A stretch of DNA of 64,000 nt, taken from Kriegella aquimaris (GTDB lineage Bacteria > Bacteroidota > Bacteroidia > Flavobacteriales > Flavobacteriaceae). Shown in pieces: positions 36,294 through 45,100 of this stretch. The notes below the pieces were generated by a model. The model was not told the origin of the DNA. It searched no databases and worked only from the letters and a program-made list of their open reading frames with translations. The DNA is taken from assembly GCF_900103215.1 (NCBI RefSeq), contig NZ_FNGV01000009.1:124001-188000 (forward strand). The letters are read 5' to 3'. How positions within the stretch are numbered: the first letter of the stretch is position 1; every line of letters begins with the position of its first letter. Made by a program: the position numbers and the translations under genes.

Positions 36294-37970
36294 ATGAAAA
36301 ATTTCACAACAAGATATTTAAAATCTGATATAAAATCTGGCCTAGTGGTCTTCTTGGTTGCCTTGCCACTGTGTCTCGGTATTGCTTTGGCCAGTGGAGC
36401 TCCACTGTTTTCAGGCATCATTTCGGGTGTCGTAGGAGGACTGGTCGTGGGTGTCTTAAGTAACTCTCAATTGAGCGTCTCCGGCCCTGCGGCAGGTTTA
36501 ACGGCTATTGTACTAGCTGCAATAGCTACTTTGGGTTCTTTCGAAGCTTTCTTGCTTGCCGGACTTTTGGCGGGGGTTATCCAATTGATATTGGGTTTCG
36601 TAAAAGCAGGCATTATTTCAAATTACCTGCCGTCCAATGTTATTGAAGGAATGCTTGCTGCGATAGGTATTATCATTATGCTATCACAGATTCCGCATGC
36701 CGTAGGGTTCGACGAGATGCACGAAGGGGATTATTTTTATGTCAACCCGGCCGGTGAACACCAAATTTTTCAAACGTTTGCCAATACCGTTAATTTTATC
36801 CATCCGGGAGCTGTTGTAGTGGTTTTAGTTTCTCTCGCTATTTTGATTGCCTTTATAAAAGTCCCATTTTTGAAAAAAATCAAGGCTATACCTGGTGCCC
36901 TAGTGGCCGTATTGGGTGGAATTGCAATTAACGAGGTTTTTAAATTAACAGGCTCATCATTGGTTATTAGCGAAGGTCACCTCGTAAGCCTACCCGTGCC
37001 CGAATCGATTGGTGAATTTTGGAACCAGTTCAGTTTTCCCGATTTTACCCAGATTGGTAATACAGATGTTTGGATTGTAGCGCTTACAATTGCGGCAGTC
37101 GCGAGCATTGAGACCTTGCTGTGCATCGAAGCGGCCGACAAACTAGACCCTTTGAAGCGTTATACCAATACCAATACCGAGTTAAAAGCTCAGGGGGTCG
37201 GAAATATAATAAGTAGTTTGATAGGGGGCATACCGATGACTTCTGTTATTGTAAGAACTTCTACAAACGTTGACTCGGGTGGTAAAACGAAGATCGCCGC
37301 CATTGCACATGCTGCTTTTTTGTTGCTTGCGGTTGTTGCACTTCCTTCTTTTATGAACAAGATTCCTTTAGCATCCCTAGCGGCCGTTCTACTGGTAATC
37401 GGTTACAAATTGGCTAGTCCTGCTAAATTCTTGCATATGTGGTCCAACAGTAAAAAATTTCAGTTTATACCCTTTGTTGTCACCATTGTAGCCATTGTAC
37501 TCACAGATCTTTTGATGGGGGTAGGTATAGGATTGGCTGTAAGTATCTATTTTATTCTTAGGGGGAATCTGAAACTTGCTTACTTTTTCAAGAAAGACAA
37601 ACATATCGAAGGGGAAACCATACAAATGGAATTGGCACAGGAGGTTTCTTTCTTGAACAAGGCCGCCATAAAACAGACTTTCATCCATTTACCCGAAAAT
37701 AGTAAAATCGTCATAGATGCCTCGAACACGGTATATATAGACCACGACGTGCTGCATCTGATAAAAGATTTTGTGTATCATGGTTCTAGGGATAAGAATA
37801 TCTGGGTTGAGCTAATAGGCTTTAGAAAGGAATATCGAATAGAGAACTCGGCTTCCCATGTTACTTCCATAGTTTCCGATAATGGTAGTCTGGTATCCCC
37901 AAACAATATCACGAATGGGGCGAAGGTTCCCTCTAATGTACTCTTGGTAAGGGAGCTGAGTCGGGCTTGA
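36294..37970 (+). CDS. SulP family inorganic anion transporter
   Basis: 558 residues. Ten or more membrane helices span residues ~12-420. The opening TRYLKSDIKSGLVVFLVALPLCLGIALASGAP and SQLSVSGPAAGLTAIV (about residues 59-74) are the SulP/SLC26 signatures. A cytoplasmic STAS domain follows (about 430-530; KIVIDASNTVYIDHDVLHLI). Bacterial members import sulfate, bicarbonate or other anions. The substrate is unsettled here, and no carbonic anhydrase is fused or adjacent. It ends the chromosomal backbone before the tRNA-Leu fragment. Confidence 0.94.
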   Translation: MKNFTTRYLKSDIKSGLVVFLVALPLCLGIALASGAPLFSGIISGVVGGLVVGVLSNSQLSVSGPAAGLTAIVLAAIATLGSFEAFLLAGLLAGVIQLILGFVKAGIISNYLPSNVIEGMLAAIGIIIMLSQIPHAVGFDEMHEGDYFYVNPAGEHQIFQTFANTVNFIHPGAVVVVLVSLAILIAFIKVPFLKKIKAIPGALVAVLGGIAINEVFKLTGSSLVISEGHLVSLPVPESIGEFWNQFSFPDFTQIGNTDVWIVALTIAAVASIETLLCIEAADKLDPLKRYTNTNTELKAQGVGNIISSLIGGIPMTSVIVRTSTNVDSGGKTKIAAIAHAAFLLLAVVALPSFMNKIPLASLAAVLLVIGYKLASPAKFLHMWSNSKKFQFIPFVVTIVAIVLTDLLMGVGIGLAVSIYFILRGNLKLAYFFKKDKHIEGETIQMELAQEVSFLNKAAIKQTFIHLPENSKIVIDASNTVYIDHDVLHLIKDFVYHGSRDKNIWVELIGFRKEYRIENSASHVTSIVSDNGSLVSPNNITNGAKVPSNVLLVRELSRA

Positions 37971-38093
37971 TGACTCTGGCGTTGCCAAAAAGTCGATAAT
38001 GCCGCATGACAATAGATTAACAAGTAACTTATAGGACAAAGGCTAAAGAGTTAAAATAGCATAATATGTTTTTTAAGGAAACTTAGAGAAGAA

Positions 38094-38124
38094 AAAGCCA
38101 AGATTATAAATCTTGGCTTTTTTT
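38094..38124 (+). terminator. Intrinsic terminator after sulP
   Basis: AAAGCCAAGATT (38094-38105) pairs perfectly with AATCTTGGCTTT (38109-38120) around a three-base loop, followed by a T-run to 38124. Confidence 0.9.
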
Positions 38125-38221
38125 GTTTCGGTTATGTTTTGTCCTGTCGGTGTTAATTTGGTCGGCAGTGGCCGCCAAAGGGGCTAATAGGATATCTTTT
38201 TTATCTGGCTGTTAGAAAAGT

Positions 38222-38259
38222 AAAATAAAAACCCTGAAAATCAAATGATTAACAGGGTT
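38222..38259 (-). terminator. Terminator of the tRNA-Leu gene (minus strand)
   Basis: On the minus strand AACCCTG (38259-38253) pairs with CAGGGTT (38236-38230) and is followed by a T-rich stretch down to 38222. It starts six bases after the tRNA acceptor end, so it is the native terminator left on the chromosomal side of the junction. Confidence 0.7.
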
Positions 38260-38264
38260 AGTTG

Positions 38265-38321
38265 TACTCGAGACGGGACTTGAACCCGTACGGACTAATG
38301 TCCATTGGATTTTAAGTCCAA
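38265..38321 (-). pseudogene. 3' half of a tRNA-Leu(TAA): probable attachment-site remnant
   Basis: Read on the minus strand, these 57 bases form an anticodon arm (stem TTGGA/TCCAA, loop CTTAAAA, anticodon TAA), a long variable arm (GGAC/GTCC) typical of leucine tRNA, a T arm (ACGGG TTCAAGT CCCGT) and the acceptor 3' strand CTCGAGT plus discriminator A. CCA is not encoded. Beyond 38321 the D arm and the acceptor 5' strand are absent, replaced by unrelated AT-rich sequence. A complete tyrosine recombinase begins 155 bp away. This is what integration into a tRNA gene leaves at the displaced 3' end; the intact copy should lie at the far end of the element. Confidence 0.85.
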
Positions 38322-38334
38322 CTCCTTTTGACTT

Positions 38335-38441
38335 TATATGGTACTATATGGCCTTATAATCAGTTGTTTATGAATTGTTTACAAATTTATTAAATTAGAA
38401 TAATACAAGTAAAACCGCCATTTGTTGTACCTATGTTGTAC
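38335..38441 (+). repeat. Two short direct-repeat pairs between the att remnant and integrase gene
   Basis: TATATGG occurs at 38335-38341 and 38345-38351 (10-bp period). TTGTACC occurs at 38424-38430 and 38435-38441 (11-bp period). Their placement between the core site and the integrase gene suits arm-type or regulatory binding sites; this is not proven. Confidence 0.4.
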
Positions 38442-38476
38442 CAATTTTTGTATCTTTAAATAGATTAATTACGATT

Positions 38477-39691
38477 ATGGCATCAAGTGTAAAAGTAACA
38501 TTACGTAAAAAACCGAACAAACAAGGACAATATCCCCTTGCGGTACGAATAACCAAAGATAGACGAACTTCATATCTCTACACAGGTCAATTTATTGAGC
38601 TAAAGTATTGGGATGCTTCAGGACGTGTAGTTAGAAAATCACATCCCAATGCAGCCAGGCTGAATAATCTCCTTCTTGCAAAGTTGTCAGAAGCAAATAA
38701 GAAGTTACTGGACCTTCAGACAACAAATACTGATATCTCGTCTAAGCAAATCAAAAAGGAGATTAGCGCCCCTCTAAATAAAACCACATTTAAGGAGTTG
38801 TCGGAAAGCTATCTTCTGGAAATTAAGGCAAATGGGAAACTGAGCCGATATGCTTCCGATAAAGTTCGTGTGAATCACTTACAGTGTTTTGCAGAAAATA
38901 ATTATTTGACGTTTAAGGAAATTGATGAAGCTTTTCTCAGACGTTTCATGAGTTATTTGAAAGTTACTAAAAAGGTCTCTCAACGAAGTATTGTCAATAA
39001 TCTAGTGGTTATTCGAACACTATATAATAGAGCCATTAAACAAGGAATTGTTGATAGGAAACATTACCCCTTTGGCGCAGATAAAATCCGTATCAAGTTT
39101 CCCGAAACGGAGAAAGTTGGGCTAACCATTGAAGAAATTCAAAATATAGAGGAATTGAATAATTTATCCAAACAGGAATGTCATGTTCGAAATGTTTGGC
39201 TCTTCAGTTTTTATTTGGCAGGTATGCGGGTCAGCGATGTGCTGCAAATAAGATGGAATGATATTTATGATGACCGCTTGCATTACCGTATGAACAAGAA
39301 CGATAAATTACTATCCCTAAAGTTGCCCAATAAGCTTTTGCCCATTTTACAGCAATATGTAGTGGATAAAGTAAACGATACCGATTTTATCTTTCCAGAA
39401 ATGAAGAAGGCGAATATGGAAAGCATGCAGGATATTTTTGCTAAGACGAAGACTGCAACCAAAAAGTTCAATAAATACCTCAAATCTATTGCTCAAAAGG
39501 CGAAAATGGACAAGAAACTTACCATGCATATTGCCAGACATAGTTTTGGTAACATAGCAGGGGATAAGATTCCTATTCAGATGCTTCAAAAGTTATATCG
39601 CCATTCTTCCGTAACCACAACAATCAATTACCAAGCGAATTTCATGCATAAGGATGCAGATGATGCCTTGGAAAAAGTGATAAACTTTTAG
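38477..39691 (+). CDS. Site-specific tyrosine recombinase/integrase (Bacteroidota type)
   Basis: 404 residues and apparently intact. There is an N-terminal arm-binding domain (about 1-90; KVTLRKKPNKQGQYPLAVRI), a SAM-like core-binding domain (about 103-195), and a catalytic domain with Arg251 in AGMRVSDVLQIRW, a lysine in the beta-hairpin (YRMNKNDKLLSLKL), His351 and Arg354 in HIARHSF, His376 in LYRHSS and the nucleophile Tyr385 in TTINYQ. All catalytic residues are present, so it may be active. It is transcribed away from the tRNA-Leu fragment, the classic place for the integrase of an island. A TATCTTTA -7-like box lies at 38449-38456. Confidence 0.95.
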   Translation: MASSVKVTLRKKPNKQGQYPLAVRITKDRRTSYLYTGQFIELKYWDASGRVVRKSHPNAARLNNLLLAKLSEANKKLLDLQTTNTDISSKQIKKEISAPLNKTTFKELSESYLLEIKANGKLSRYASDKVRVNHLQCFAENNYLTFKEIDEAFLRRFMSYLKVTKKVSQRSIVNNLVVIRTLYNRAIKQGIVDRKHYPFGADKIRIKFPETEKVGLTIEEIQNIEELNNLSKQECHVRNVWLFSFYLAGMRVSDVLQIRWNDIYDDRLHYRMNKNDKLLSLKLPNKLLPILQQYVVDKVNDTDFIFPEMKKANMESMQDIFAKTKTATKKFNKYLKSIAQKAKMDKKLTMHIARHSFGNIAGDKIPIQMLQKLYRHSSVTTTINYQANFMHKDADDALEKVINF

Positions 39692-40098
39692 CGGTATGAA
39701 CAAATTATCGTTTAAATTATATGGTCATTCTTATGCTCTATCTTCTTAGAATTGTTTCGTTATTTACCTTTTGTCTGTTAAACATGAGAATCCTTTAAAG
39801 TTATAGGACATTATTACTATTCCTTTTGAACTAGTGCTAAGAAGAGTAACATACTGTGTTGCCAACCATTAAGTGAATGCTATTTATTGTCGAGATTAAA
39901 TCTAGATATGTACCAGCGACCTTCTGGTTATGAGTTTGAAAAAAATCTCGAATTTTAGCGTTTTTAGACGGTAAATGCTATAAAACTGTTTAGCGGACTT
40001 TTTACTGTATCAGCACTAATTTTTTTGTCTCTCACGAAAAGGTAAACAATAATTTTTTTGGAGAAATTTTTTGATTATGGCACACCTCAATGAGAATG
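39692..40098. other. Intergenic region between integrase and ECF sigma gene (no gene seen)
   Basis: 407 bp, AT-rich, with stops in all frames at short intervals. The integrase and sigma genes converge here. An 8-bp inverted repeat TCGAGATT (39890-39897)/AATCTCGA (39944-39951) with a long loop is the only structure noted. Confidence 0.3.
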
Positions 40099-40677
40099 TC
40101 ACTTATTTCCATTGCGGAATTTTTCAAACAAAACAAATAAAAGAACACTGTCGTTCTTAAAAGCTTCACGTATTTTGGTAAATGCAATCCGCATTTGTGA
40201 TTCAACGGTTTTGATTGAGATTCCCATTTGCGCTGCAATTTCCTTGTACCCTATACCTTGCACTTTATTCATCTGGATAATTTTTCTACACTTGGGTGGT
40301 AGGGTTTCAATTATCTCTTTCATTTTCTGAATGCGCATTTCTTGCATTTCTGAATCTTCCTCAATTCTATCTATCAATGCACGTTCCCAAATTTGATCTA
40401 ATAGTTTTTCTTGTTTTTTGGTCTTCTTGATGGTATCAATATACCTATTGTAGGCGATGGCATAGAGGTATCCTTTTGGGGATTTGGTTTCATCCAATTT
40501 CGATTTATCCTCCCAAAATCGAATAAACGCATGCTGAACAATATCTTCCGACTGAAATTTATCATGGGTGTAGGTGGTAATATAGGCCACAAGGCGGCTA
40601 TAATATGTGGTAAATAGATATTTGAAAGCACTCCGGTCTCCCCTTTTCATGGCTATCACAGCCTCGACTTCGTTCAT
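40099..40677 (-). CDS. ECF-type RNA polymerase sigma-70 factor
   Basis: 192 residues. Sigma region 2 is seen as FKYLFTTYYSRLVAYI .. QSEDIVQHAFIRFWEDK, and region 4 as LPPKCRKIIQMNKVQGIGYKEIAAQMGISIKTVESQM, the helix-turn-helix that reads the -35 element. It is divergent from the fecR-type gene at 40845 across a 167-bp gap. In PULs such sigma factors are held by the FecR-type anti-sigma and released when the partner SusC with STN domain binds substrate. It is thus the likely activator of the first island susCD pair. Confidence 0.94.
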   Translation of the reverse strand: MNEVEAVIAMKRGDRSAFKYLFTTYYSRLVAYITTYTHDKFQSEDIVQHAFIRFWEDKSKLDETKSPKGYLYAIAYNRYIDTIKKTKKQEKLLDQIWERALIDRIEEDSEMQEMRIQKMKEIIETLPPKCRKIIQMNKVQGIGYKEIAAQMGISIKTVESQMRIAFTKIREAFKNDSVLLFVLFEKFRNGNK

Positions 40678-40844
40678 ATCAACAGGGTATTGGTTTGTTT
40701 GGTAATTGAAATTTAGATGCGAATATCAAATTTTTTTTAATTTTTTTTAAGGGTTTAATAAAATTTTAAAGTATTGGTTGTGTAATGTGTAATGAGGGTA
40801 ACTTCAAAAAGAGCTAAAACAAGAGTATTCTACGCGAAAATATA

Positions 40845-41978
40845 ATGAAAAAAAATATCACCAAACTGCTTATTGGTACAATTACGGAAAAGGAGATTAT
40901 TGAGCTTCGGGATTGGTTGGAAAATCCAAAAAACAGGACTATTCTTGAATCGTATGTTCGGGACTATCATGATTTGAATTTAACCACACTAAAAAGTAAT
41001 CTCGATGAAGCCTACAATAAGGTGAGTCGTCAAATAGATAAGAAAGAAAAACCCGTTAAAACGTTGTTCCCAAATTGGACGAAGTATGCTGCTGCGATTG
41101 TAATACTATTTGGTTTGGGGTTTTTATTTCAACAAGGCTTCTTTTCTCTGCAGGACCATAAGTTTCCAGTGCCCCAAGAAACATTCATAACCTTGGAATT
41201 GGATAATGGTACCATTCAGACCATTGATGTTAATGGGACCAAAGAAGTTAGGGATTCTGAAGGGAATGTTGTAGGAGACCAAAACCAAAATCAAATTAGT
41301 TATAGCCAGGCAAACCAGAAGGAAGAATTGGTATATAACACCTTGACTATACCTAATGGAAAAAAGTTTCAGATTGAGCTTTCAGATGGGACTTTAGTAC
41401 ATCTAAATGCCGGGAGTTCTTTAAAATATCCCATAAATTTTTTAAGCAAAGAACCAAGGCAGGTGTTTCTGTCAGGGGAGGCCTATTTTAATGTAGCAAG
41501 AAATGAATTAAGCCCATTCATTGTTAACGTGGACCAACTGGACGTAAAGGTGTTAGGTACAGAATTTAATGTCTCGGCCTATACTGAGGATATTAGTATC
41601 GATGTTGTTTTGGTAAAAGGAGCGGTGATTCTTGGTAAAATGAGGAAATCGGAGGAGGAGGTTATTAGGTTGTCACCAGGTCAAAAGGGATCTTACGGTT
41701 ATGATTCCCGAGACATTTTGGTAAGTGCCGTAAATACCGATCTATACACTTCTTGGATGCAGGGTCAATTGGTTTTTAGGAATTTAACCTTTAACCAGAT
41801 TTTGGCGAAATTGGAACGCCATTACAATATAGAAATTGAGAATATGAACACCGATTTGGGTCAAGAAGTTTTTAATGCCAGTTTTAACAATGTTAAAATT
41901 GAGGAGGTGCTTAGTTTTTTTAATGATGCCCATAAAATCGATTATGAGATAAAAAATAACAAGATAATTATCAAGTAA
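40845..41978 (+). CDS. FecR family anti-sigma factor
   Basis: 377 residues. A cytoplasmic sigma-binding N-terminal region (1-80) precedes one membrane helix (about residues 83-102, AAAIVILFGLGFLFQQGFF). The periplasmic FecR domain spans about 165-285 (LTIPNGKKFQIELSDGTLVHLNAGS, VFLSGEAYFNVA, VLGTEFNVSAY). A C-terminal DUF4974/STN-like domain (about 305-377; LVFRNLTFNQILAKLERHYN) should contact the STN domain of the SusC protein encoded downstream. It controls the divergent sigma factor. Confidence 0.94.
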   Translation: MKKNITKLLIGTITEKEIIELRDWLENPKNRTILESYVRDYHDLNLTTLKSNLDEAYNKVSRQIDKKEKPVKTLFPNWTKYAAAIVILFGLGFLFQQGFFSLQDHKFPVPQETFITLELDNGTIQTIDVNGTKEVRDSEGNVVGDQNQNQISYSQANQKEELVYNTLTIPNGKKFQIELSDGTLVHLNAGSSLKYPINFLSKEPRQVFLSGEAYFNVARNELSPFIVNVDQLDVKVLGTEFNVSAYTEDISIDVVLVKGAVILGKMRKSEEEVIRLSPGQKGSYGYDSRDILVSAVNTDLYTSWMQGQLVFRNLTFNQILAKLERHYNIEIENMNTDLGQEVFNASFNNVKIEEVLSFFNDAHKIDYEIKNNKIIIK

Positions 41979-42050
41979 AAGAAGAGTAGAACCAAAAAAC
42001 AGATAAATATGATGTAGCCTACCGAATACCACTTATGACACTTTGTTTTC

Positions 42051-42129
42051 AATAAAACAAAACCGGAAAATGTTGGAGCATTTTCCGGTTGTAAAGGGTG
42101 ATCATGATTATTTACATAACCACAATAAA
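42051..42129 (-). ncRNA. Predicted cis-antisense RNA opposite the susC leader (DonS-like layout)
   Basis: On the minus strand a TATTTTTG -7 box (42142-42135) with a TTG at 42162-42160 (17-bp spacing) is followed about 80 nt later by a perfect 12-bp hairpin (arms 42090-42079 and 42072-42061, loop 6) and a T-rich tract. Transcription from about 42129 would give an RNA of roughly 79 nt complementary to the fecR-susC gap up to just before the susC start. The same layout occurs before the susC at 50097. Boxes, hairpin and U-tract are seen; the transcript is inferred. Confidence 0.5.
42061..42090 (-). terminator. Hairpin with minus-strand U-tract in the fecR-susC gap
   Basis: AACCGGAAAATG (42061-42072) and CATTTTCCGGTT (42079-42090) pair perfectly around TTGGAG. 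The following sequence is T-rich only on the minus strand (TTGTTTTATT), so it terminates antisense, not sense, transcription. Confidence 0.65.
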
Positions 42130-42141
42130 ACAATCAAAAAT

Positions 42142-45100
42142 ATGAAAAAACCACTTAACCAATGGAGGTCGGACAAGCCTTTGTTGAAATTTGACTTAAA
42201 AATGAAACTTACTACATTGTTATTGATAACGACCTTGTTGGGGTTGCATGCCAATAACAGTTACGCCCAAAAGACGAAGGTGACATTGAATGTTGAGAAT
42301 TCAACAGTTCGAAGCATTATCGACAATATTGAATCTAAGACGGAGTTCCGATTTATTTACAAGACAAAACAAATTGATTTAGAGCGCAAAGTATCGCTAA
42401 GGGTTGATAAAGAGTATATAGAAACCGTGCTAAATAGGTTGTTCCGTGATACAAGTACAATATATAAGGTTAGGGGCACTCATATCATTTTAAGGCGGAA
42501 CCAAGAAAAAAAAATATCTACGACCGAAATCTTCAAAAATGGTCCGATAGACCAGATGCAAGACTTTATAGCTACTGGTGTCATTACTGATTCCGACGGG
42601 GTTCCCCTACCAGGTGCGAATATCATCGAAAAGGGCACCACGAATGGGGTCACCGCAGACTTTGATGGGGGTTTTTCCATTTCAGTCAAAGATGAAAATG
42701 CCGTTTTAGTAGTTTCCTATATAGGTTTTTCGAATAAAGAGGTGCCTATCAATGGTCAAACGAATATTTCCGTGATGTTGGAGGAGAATGCAGCAGGGTT
42801 AGATGAAGTTGTTGTGGTTGGTTACGGTACGCAGAAGAAAAGAGATGTATTGGGTAGTATTGCTACGGTAAAATCGGACGTACTGGAAGATTCATCAGGA
42901 GCTAGTAACTTCACATCTTTGTTACAAGGCCAGGCAGCAGGTGTGAGCGTTCAAACATCTACCGGTAGGTTGGGCTCAGGTGTAGACGTTAAAATACGTG
43001 GGTTGAGTTCGATAAGTGCCGGAACTAGTCCGTTATGGATTGTAGACGGAGTACCAATTATTGCCGGAGCGGGTTCAAGTGCCGAGTATACTTCTGAACA
43101 ATCACCTTTTTCGTTGATTAACCAAGCGGATATTGAATCGATTGAGATATTAAAAGATGCTGCGGCCACTTCTATATATGGTTCAAGAGGCTCTAATGGT
43201 GTAATAATCATTACCACTAAAACTGGACGAAAAGGCAAGACATCCATTAATCTTGATTATAGTACAGGTGTTTCAGACCTACCCTTCCAAAGAGTAGATT
43301 TTGTCAATACAGAAGAATGGTTTGAGATAAGGGACAAAGCAAAAAAATCTTATGGCTTGGGTGATTATAGCATGACAGATTATTATGCGGGTTCGGTATA
43401 TTTAACAGAGCAACTTACTCTGGAACAGGCCAAATCAATCGATACCAATTGGTTTCAGGAAGCTATGCAAAATGGTAGTTTTCAAAGTATAAATCTATCA
43501 GCGTCTGGCGGTTCGGAGAAAGCGGATTATTTTATTTCCTCAAATTACCGAAAGGATAAAGGAGTGATGCTAAATGATGATCTTGAGCGATATGGTTTCC
43601 GTACAAACGTAAATTTGACCAGTTCCGATAACTTTAAAGTAGGAGCAAAACTGAATTTTTCATTGTCAAACAGCAACAGAGGTAAGAACTTTGGCACATC
43701 AAGTAGCGGAAATAAAGATGCTCGTTCTGGGGGATTTGCTTTTTTGAACACGAGTGCACAAACATTTAACCCGGTTTATAGTTTGGCAAACCCCAAAGAA
43801 TATTTCAATCCCTATGTTGGAAATCCGGTTGCCCTTAGTGATCGCGATAATATGGTTCAAGATGTTGAAATGTACCGTACTTTGGCAAGTTTATATGGAG
43901 AGTATGCTCTGCCATTCTTACCCCAACTCTCAGTGAGGTCTGAATTATCTCTTGATTTTGTGCAGGTTAATAGAAATACATGGTTGTCCGATGAGATTCG
44001 TTGGGATGGTTCATGGGCCGATGATTTTGCAAACACTATTAGAACATTCAATTACAATTTGTTCTTAAAGTACGATAAAACTTTTGGCGACCATAATATT
44101 ATTGCAATTGGAGGTGCGGAAGCTCAGCGTAGCAAGTCGTGGAGCCGTCGGATGCAAGGGGAGGATTTAGTAGGGAATTATAAGCAACTAGGCTCTCCAA
44201 GTCAAATGACCTCGATGTATTCCGGACTAGGAGGAGAAAGTTATTTGTTAGCTTATTTTGGTCGGGCGAATTACAAGTTTAAAGATAAGTATTTAGCGGG
44301 GATCAGTGTTCGTCGCGATGGGTCATCAGTATTTACCCCAGATTACCGATGGGGTACTTTCATGGCTTTTTCGGCAGGCTGGATAATGTCTGATGAAAAT
44401 TTTATGAAAGGATTTGGGGCCAATAATTTTTTGAAGTTAAGAGGTAGTTTTGGACAGACAGGTAACGCGGGTATCCCAAGTGGATTGGACGCATTTAAAT
44501 ATACCCCAGGAAATGCCTATGGCAGTGCAGATATATTTGCAACAAATGGAACATTGGTTTCAAGTATTGGGGTTTCTAATTTAACATGGGAAACAACTAA
44601 TAATTTTGATGTTGGGTTGGATTATGGATTATTAAATAACCGCATTAATGGTTCACTGGCTTATTATAATAAGTATGTCAAAGATTTACTTTTGGCGACA
44701 CAGTTGCCCCAATCATCAGGTATAAGCACAATTTATGGAAACATCGGTGATCTTGTTAATTCAGGGATAGAATTTAATGTGAGTTCAATAAATATTAGTA
44801 AGCCAGATTTTAAATGGCAAACCACTTTTAATATTGCATCTAATCACAATGAAGTGAAAAAACTAGTTCCAAGAATCGATGCAGACGGAGCTGGTATGGT
44901 GAGTTATGTTAATATTACTAAAACCGGCTATGCTGTGCGTGAATACTATTTAGCTGATTTTGCAGGTGTAGATCCCGAATCTGGGATATCTATGCTATAT
45001 GCTCTTGATAAGGATTATTATGACGAGACTAATGAAACACGTAGGTTGAAAGATGAAAATGGAGAAGATGTGAAAATTATTAATAGCAATTCGAATGCCA

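Noticed and set aside
39890-39951. 8-bp inverted repeat in the integrase-sigma gap, considered as insertion-sequence ends or a terminator
   Set aside because: Long loop, no transposase, no target duplication and no T-run.
42061-42090. Hairpin first read as a plus-strand terminator or attenuator after fecR
   Set aside because: No T-run follows on the plus strand; the U-tract is on the minus strand, and the second copy shows the same polarity.
42043-42141. Upstream extension of the susC frame
   Set aside because: It covers the leader hairpin; ATG 42142 gives the normal SusC N-terminus seen also at 50097.
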